DNA of 64,000 bases from Plecoglossus altivelis (Eukaryota > Chordata > Actinopteri > Osmeriformes > Plecoglossidae): the NCBI GenBank assembly GCA_036571765.1, contig BROE01000017.1, positions 73,778 through 137,777 on the forward strand, given 5' to 3'. The position numbers and the translations under genes are program-made. Positions 58,182 through 64,000 of the stretch are shown one piece after another. The notes below the pieces were generated by a model. That model worked only from the letters and a program-made list of their open reading frames with translations. It ran no database searches and was not told the DNA's origin. The stretch's first letter is position 1. Every line of letters begins with the position of its first letter.

Positions 58182-59907
58182 CCAGGGAAGGGGACCATCA
58201 CCTCCTCCTGCCAATCGTCCTGGTCTGTTTCCCCAGTGTAGTAACTGTCGTTGTTCCTGTGTGTTTCCTGACTGGTGTCCTCGCTCTCACTGTCCCCCAG
58301 AGCGCTGTCCGAGCTCTCATTCCTGGGGATCTCCCACTCGACAGGTGGTGTTGTCTTCCTGGGCTCTCCCCGGTCTTCCTGGGGCCCCGTGACAGATATG
58401 ATGATTTCCCGGTCCTTTGTTGCTGTGCAGTGTCCACAGCTACTGGATCCCCAAGGGTCTATGGAGCCACAAGTGTACCTGTCTGGACCCTCATTGTTTC
58501 CTTGGTCTCTGACTCCACTCTCTGTCACCCCCGAGGGGTCCAGCAGCTCTTTCTGGATTTTGTTCATGCCTCCCACCTCTCTGCATTGCTTGGAAAGGTC
58601 GTCAATGGTCCTGGTTTCTACTGGGTTGTCGTCGCTGAAGTACTCGTCAAACAGATCCATGCACTCCTCACTGGTGTGAGGTGCCCACTGGGGCATCGTA
58701 CTGGTTACCCGCAGAAGAGTACCATCCTTCCCCCCAGCCTCCTTGGTCTTGGTTTGGTCCACTGCTAATTCCATAGTCTTTGACTCCACCTCCTTACCGG
58801 TTCCTCCCCCTCTGTGCCCTCCATTGCTCCCCCTCTGCTGTTCTTGTTGTTGTTTCAAAAGTTGGTGTTGTTTGAGAAGTTGGTGTTGTTGTTGTCTGTG
58901 TTTTTTATGCTTTCTCATTTCCTCCTCCATCTTCCTCCCACGACTCTCTGTGTCAGAGTCAGGTGACATTGAGTCACCAATCAGAAAGGTCACTTTAGTG
59001 GCTGGCTCATCCTCTTCCCCCTCTGACAAGAAGATCGCGGGGCTGTGGAAGGAGCCTGGTACCGGTACCGGAGGAGGCAGGTTCTTATCGGGGGGCTTCT
59101 TCTCCAAAGGTATGCCTGAGGGTCTAAACACTTTGGTGGGCCCAGTCTCGGTAACCTCTACCATTCCAGCCTCCATCTGTTCTAGAGAAACGTGACTTAT
59201 TTCCAGACTCGCCTTGGGCTCAGCACCCAGCATGCACGTGTGCTCCCCGGGGGAGGCAGACCCCACGCGCACCACCATCTCCTGCTTTGCCTTCACGCCA
59301 GAGAGGCTGGAGGACTCTCTCAGGGGGCCTTGACCTAGACTAGACAGAGACTCTGTCTCCACGGCCTCCACTGTCCGTGAGACGGAGGGGAGGAAACTGC
59401 TCCTAGAGCTCTGGCTGCCGTCCTTCTCCTCGTATTTATCGGAGGTGTGTGTGCTAGGTTCTTCTATATCTGTGTATGTGCTGTTATTCAGGCTGTTGTC
59501 TGAGGAGGGGTAACTACAGTCTCTGTCTCTTTCACAGATGTCTGGTTTGGGCTCAGCTCCAATTCCAGGCCCAGTTTCAGCCCCAGGTCCAACCTGATCT
59601 CCAGCTGCCCCAGTCTCCTGTCCCTGGACTCCCTGGCTAAGGTAGTCCCCACTGGGCTTGTGGACGGTGATAAGGACGTACTCGGACTCCTCCACCTCAC
59701 CACGTCGCAGAGAGGTGGTAATGAGCGAGCCAGGGATGACAATAGCCTCGTCCTCATGGCTGTCTAGCAGATGGGTCTCCAGAAGCTCGGAGCACCGGAT
59801 GAAGTAAGTGAGAATATAGAGGAGTCTCTGGACCAAATCCTGCCTCCGGCCCAACACCACCGTCCTGGACAGACGCACTGGAGAACCAATGGCCCCATAA
59901 AGGTCTC
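58182..59907 (-). CDS. fnip1: fnip1 large central coding exon (folliculin-interacting protein 1)
   Basis: Minus-strand exon of 1726 nt. It starts (G)DLYGAIGSPVRLSRTVVLGR and continues RQDLVQRLLYILTYFIRCSE (conserved DENN-side block). Then come EDEAIVIPGSLITTSL, GEVEESEYVLITV, a long low-complexity linker, LEKKPPDK, ATKVTFLIGDSMSPDSDTES, a Gln/His-rich stretch (about 58920-58840), LFDEYFSDDNPVETRTIDDL and VEWEIPRNESSDSALGDSES, ending EVMVPFPG. Acceptor GTTCTTCAG, donor GTGAGGAG. SMSPDSDTE, DEYFxDD and YYxGE identify FNIP1 rather than FNIP2. The Ser cluster SSDSALGDSES is the CK2-phosphorylated site of mammalian FNIP1. FNIP1 binds folliculin and AMPK and controls RagC/D-mTORC1-TFEB signalling at lysosomes. 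The Cys/His degron expected after EYVLVT is not present. Confidence 0.98.
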
Positions 59908-60158
59908 CTGAAGAACAGCAGCAAGCAAAGGTAAAAAGGGAATATAGGAGAACACAGGAGACATTGTTTCATTAATGACAAAATAAGGGTTGCAGGTTAC
60001 AGTAAATTAATTGGATTATTGCAGTGTGTTTCCCTGATCACTAGAGGGAGTAAAGGTCTAACCTAATGAATTTGGTCTATTCAACTGATTACAAGCTGAT
60101 TACTGATTACAAGGGCCAGTCTCCAGTCTACAGTGTGTGCGTGTGTGCATGTTCTAAC

Positions 60159-60328
60159 CTAGCTGTGCCCAGAGAGGGTTGTAGGGGTGTGTCTTGGCCA
60201 GCATATCCACACTCTGGGACGAGTGCTTCTCTAGAAATATCTTGATTGGTGGTTGCCCATTGGGCATCACCGTAGGAACCCAGGCTAGGTGATTGGTTAG
60301 GATGGCCGTCAGGAGGGCAGGGAGAAAC
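60159..60328 (-). CDS. fnip1: fnip1 coding exon
   Basis: Minus-strand exon of 170 nt encoding FLPALLTAILTNHLAWVPTV, MPNGQPPIKIFLEKHSSQSV, DMLAKTHPYNPLWAQL(G). Acceptor CCCAG, donor GTTAGAAC. Practically identical to mammalian FNIP1. Phases join NQ|FLP and L|GDLY. Confidence 0.97.
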
Positions 60329-61554
60329 CTGGGAACGAGGACATGATGGTTAGGTCAGGTAGATAGAGTAGGGTAGAGTTGAGTTGAAGTGTGAAGCTAA
60401 CAATAGCACTCCGTAAGCATTACGTGTGAACATTCTGTATTTTGCATGGGTACCCATGTTAGTTTACGATCCAAGTCAGGCTCTTACAGAAGCAAACATC
60501 AAAAGGATTACAGATGGTCATACAAACTGTCAGATACACATTCACATGCTTATTTATGTAATGTCACACGCTCACTTGTTGTCTCGTGTAGTTTTCTCAG
60601 CGTGTGTTCGTTTGTGACTCACTCTTCCTCAACCACAGTCCACTTCCCTGTTCTCTGTCTCATGACTGGCATCACTCAGCACATGCCAGGCCAGTTGGAT
60701 CATGAGACTGGGAGAGACAGGAAAAGTGTGCGTGTGTGTGTGTGTCTGTGTGTTAAAGATGACCATGATTGATCATGAATCGATTAATTGCCGTTCAAAT
60801 TTGACAAATGTATTAACTGGTAATATGTCCCGTCTACATTGTTAAACTACAAATGTCAGTAATTGCTCCTTAGTGGTTCTGTTATATTCGTCATCACAGC
60901 CGCTGCTTCAGAGTTGTATGAAATATCTTGAATTTGCGACTTTACCACTTCCGTTCCCTCTCCACTTGAGAGGGTGAGCGACTGGAACCAGGAAAGGACG
61001 TCAATCACTTACAAAGTCACAACTACCAAAAAAATAACAACACAAGTAACCTACAGCAAACCACTTTCTGTTCTGTTCAGTCAGGAACGGAGCCCCAGAG
61101 CTGACACAGATAAAAAATGAACACAGAATTTTGTGGCCACGATAAGATTTTTAAAATTGTGCACGCTTTTCACTGATTTGTTCCTTGATTTTTGCTAGCT
61201 ATAGCTTTCGGCAAATGTATGACTTTTTTTACTCACAAATATGTGACTCTCAGAAATTCTGAGATTTATTTTTAACCTATTACTAGTGGCTAGCCTCCTT
61301 TCACTGCTCATTAGAAAATGTGAATCAATGTTTCTCGTAATGAATGTACTCCACTTTTTAAATACAACTTAAACTGGTAAAAGGAGTGCAATTTGCATTT
61401 TAGTACATGATTAATCGATTATTGATCGTTAAAGTGTTCAACTTTTGGTTGAGGAAAAAGCACAAAATGTGCAACCCTAGTTTATGTGTAAGTGTGTGTG
61501 TAGCTGCATTTAAGCATTTGGCTGCATGCACGTGTCAGATGGTTCTAGTCTTAC

Positions 61555-61701
61555 TGGTTCTTGGAGGCCTGCTCCAGGAGCAAGGATAGCTCCTTCATGA
61601 ACTGGGCACACAGCAGGGTCTTCTCGGGGGCTCCAGACATCATGGTGAGCCAGACAGGCTCAACGACGCGAGGCATGGTGTATAGGTTACAGATGGTCGT
61701 C
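61555..61701 (-). CDS. fnip1: fnip1 coding exon (first one present in window)
   Basis: Minus-strand exon of 147 nt encoding TTICNLYTMPRVVEPVWLTM, MSGAPEKTLLCAQFMKELSL, LLEQASKN(Q). Acceptor CTTCTGCAG, donor GTAAGACT. Matches the FNIP1 segment RTTICNLYTMPRxxEPVWLTMMSGxPEK. Upstream exons (Longin domain and N terminus) were not found between 61702 and 64000 and are presumably beyond the right edge. The seven exons present encode about 867 residues. Confidence 0.96.
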
Positions 61702-62074
61702 CTGCAGAAGCGAGGTTAAGTGAAGGGGGGAGAGGCGAGATAGAGACAAGAGACAAACAAACACAAAGAAAGTGTAAGAGACAGCTCACTCCAGTTATTA
61801 CTACCAGAGTCCTACTACCACCTAAACTGGCAAAGCCAACCCTCAACACAATACCAATCGCAATTCTTCAAGCAGCAGGCTTGAAGAGCCTTTCAGTAGC
61901 CTTTTTTTAGATGTTAATGTGGTTTTTCCTGTTTGACATGGCACAAAAAAAGTATTTAGTTGTAGAGATGTGTGCAGGGCATTGATTTGCTCAGCCACTT
62001 CTTGCCCCTCTCGCGTTGTCTCTCTCTGTCTCACTCTCAATGGCCCCCTCTCAACGTGCATACTCTGAATCTAT

Positions 62075-62407
62075 GTGAAGTGACGTATTGTCAAGTATGG
62101 TGACCCATACTCGAAATTAACCCTCTGCATTTAACCCATCCAAGTGCACACACAGCAGTCAGTAGTGAGCAACCGCACGCACACACAGTGAACATACACC
62201 CGGAGCAGTGGGCAGCTTTTGCTCCAGCGCCAGGGAAGCAATTAGGGGTTCAGTGCCTTGCTCAAGGGTATCAGTCATGGTATCAAAGGCAGAGAGAGTG
62301 CTGTTTGTTCACAATCCCCACCTTCACATTCCTGCTGATGAGAGAATCAAACCAGCAACTTGCAGGTTACGAGCCCGACTCCCTAACCATTAGGCCACGA
62401 CTTCCCC
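62075..62407 (-). mobile_element. tRNA-derived SINE (copy 2)
   Basis: Same family and orientation as 19025-19365. On the minus strand the head GGGGAAGTCGTGGCCTAATG (A box), a B-box-like GGTTTGATTC near 62345, the body, and 3' domain ending GACAATACGTCACTTCAC at 62077 are present. Confidence 0.8.
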
Positions 62408-63279
62408 ATGTGCGGGACAAAGAGCTTTTTCCCTCAGAGAAGACGGCCGAGGGAGAAAATAAATTAGAAGTTTATGAAAGGTTAGACCCAATCCCAATGT
62501 GCACCCTCACAGATTAACTGACTTTGAGGTGCGTTCTTGCTAAATTTATGAGGACTTAGGGTGATCCCAAAGACAAATCGTTAAGTGCTCAGAGACTCTT
62601 TTACAGACATTTCATCTGTGACTCACACCAGAAAGTCCTCTAAACGCTGTAATTTATTTACATGAACAGTTAGTACCTGTTTTCCTGTTCCACTGTTTCA
62701 TGGTTTTCCATTGTACCACATTCTTAAACTGTAGTTATAGTTCCCAAGTAAGCCTGAGTCTATTTGACAGTATTTGCAGATGGTGTTTGCCTCAGGTCTG
62801 ATTTGTGGGCGGCGGTAGGGGCAGCACAGCGCAGTGATTGTCTAAATGGAACAATGGGTCTATAGTTCACTGGTTTCAGAGAGAGTAGACAGAGGATGAA
62901 AGACAACAAAAAGAGAGGAGACCCTCATCTCCTCCATTCAGAATTTGGACATTCCTCCAGACAGCCACCAACCCAGCCTTGTGCAGAAGGCCAGGAGCTT
63001 TCAAACACGCAGGGGAATCTCAAAGGAAATGTTTCAAACAGAGGTGTTAACAGTTGAGTTGTTTCCTACTGTTATGCTGAGCAGAAGAAAAACAAGAAAG
63101 TGTGATGTCCTTACTTTGCCAAATAGCTTGTCAGAGCTATTTGTCAGACCTTGTCAGAGCTACCCTGATGCTAGAGACAGTAGGAATATTAGCATGATGC
63201 TACAATGAGATAGCATAAAGCTACTATTCTTACTGTAACGATAAATGGAGCAGGGAATAGCAGCTTGCAAGAGCTAGCC

Positions 63280-63738
63280 CAGGGGTCAACTTGCTAGGCA
63301 CTTACATAGATTTGAAAATTACAATATATTAAAATAAATAAATGCTTTCATTGATAAATGCCACAAAATAAGATATGTCTGCAGTTTTTGTGGAGAGAGG
63401 AAGTTGGCAGGCGCAGCAAAGATGGGGAGCTGAACCCCAAAAACATGGCAGAAAAAAAGAAAAAAAAGTATTATTTTCACCATGGATGTGAGGAAGAGTT
63501 CTTTTTTACTACTGTGAAAGAAAACTGTGTTTCTCATTTGTGGGGCAAATGTGGCGACCGCAAAGCAGCACAATGTGGAGAGACACTTCACGACGTGTCA
63601 CAAAAGCTACCATGGCAGCTACCCACCAGTAAACTGAGTAAATTTGTTATTTCAGAAGAGTGTATCAAACTGGTAGCCCTTCGTATGACTCAGTACCTAT
63701 GAAGTATCTGTCAGTTTCAAAAAGGTTGGTGGCCCATG
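63280..63738 (+). mobile_element. Small hAT element with BED-like zinc finger remnant
   Basis: The ends CAGGGGTCAACTTG and (reverse) CATGGGCCACCAACC are hAT-like inverted repeats. The flanks AGCTAGCC (63272-63279) and GGCTAGCC (63739-63746) match at seven of eight bases. Inside, the plus strand reads CEEEFFFTTVKENC, then after a frameshift near 63530 FLICGANVATAKQHNVERHF, TTCHKSYHGSYPP. This is a C-C-H-H BED-like finger of the kind found in GTF2IRD2/ZBED-type hAT transposases. Only about 459 bp remain, so most of the transposase is deleted. Confidence 0.75.
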
Positions 63739-64000
63739 GGCTAGCCTAAACCTAGGTGTTTGTAGGGGCATACCCCTTCATTTCTGTGTATTGGTTTATG
63801 CTAAAAAAGGAAGGTGAATAAATCAAACTCTATTTAACTAACTATTTCCCCTCTATTTTCTCAGAAGAACAAGGTGAGCGTAAGCGGTTGTCCAGTCAGG
63901 GCATTAGTGGTATTGGAGTTAGTCCAATTCTCAGTAAGCAGGCTGGTGCTGAGCACTGCAGGCTGCCTGCCAGACTCCTATTAAAAGCAGCCAGGGGGCT

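Larger units (their letters stand above)
61702..64000. other. fnip1: fnip1 intron, continuing beyond window
   Basis: Apart from a SINE (62075-62407) and a hAT element (63280-63738), no coding exon could be recognised on the minus strand. Confidence 0.55.

Noticed and set aside
58163..58768. 201-aa plus-strand open frame opposite fnip1
   Set aside because: Antisense shadow of a strongly conserved fnip1 exon; no independent evidence.

Overview
The window is a stretch of vertebrate nuclear DNA, almost certainly from a ray-finned (teleost) fish. The evidence is interrupted genes with GT-AG introns, very long introns full of broken transposons, Rex3-, L2- and Tc1-type elements and tRNA-derived SINEs of fish type, and abundant (CA)n/(TG)n microsatellites. 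Nothing looks prokaryotic: there are no operons, ribosome binding sites or CRISPR arrays. I cannot name the species.

Two host genes are supported, both on the minus strand. (1) rapgef6 (Rap guanine nucleotide exchange factor 6): six consecutive N-terminal coding exons at 47876-47808 (start codon), 39023-38953, 37894-37838, 37762-37679, 24369-24300 and 22098-21958. All splice phases agree and together they encode exactly 164 codons. The rest of the gene lies beyond the left edge, so the window's first 22 kb is probably one intron. (2) fnip1 (folliculin-interacting protein 1): the last seven coding exons at 61701-61555, 60328-60159, 59907-58182, 55689-55524, 55304-55104, 54920-54805 and 54609-54531 (stop), plus a probable 3' UTR to about 52.79 kb. 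The 5' part of fnip1 lies beyond the right edge. The fnip1 to rapgef6 order and orientation matches my recollection of mammalian chromosomes (RAPGEF6-FNIP1-ACSL6). The products act separately: RAPGEF6 activates Rap GTPases at membranes, and FNIP1 with folliculin links AMPK and Rag/mTORC1 signalling at the lysosome.

Layout. 0-1 kb: Rex3 LINE 3' end. 1-2.3 kb: IS630/Tc1-like transposase relic with an intron-like gap. 4-6.3 kb: microsatellite and strand-biased polypyrimidine/polypurine tracts. 6.5-8 kb: decayed Rex3. 9-11.3 kb: unclassified repeat, then an internally deleted L2-type LINE. 11.3-22 kb: mostly unique intron-like DNA with two SINEs. 22-24.4 kb: two rapgef6 exons. 24.5-26.75 kb: hAT/ZBED relic split by a RecQ-like helicase fragment. 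26.8-27.2 kb: Tc1 C-terminal relic. 27-33 kb: unclassified repeats around a nearly full-length minus-strand Rex3. 37.6-39 kb: three rapgef6 exons and a hAT MITE with a perfect target duplication. 39-47.8 kb: rapgef6 intron 1, bounded by a 180-190 bp inverted repeat near both splice sites. 49.8-52.5 kb: intergenic LINE with a nested L2 tail. 52.8-64 kb: fnip1, with a Tc1 element, hAT MITEs and a SINE in its introns.

Every transposase and reverse transcriptase seen is broken. I found no wholly new biological system. The most unusual structures are the intron-spanning inverted repeat, a perfect 20-bp hairpin carrying two octamer motifs, the hAT/RecQ composite, three multi-copy unclassified repeat families, and a fnip1 that seems to lack the cysteine/histidine reductive-stress degron known from mammals.
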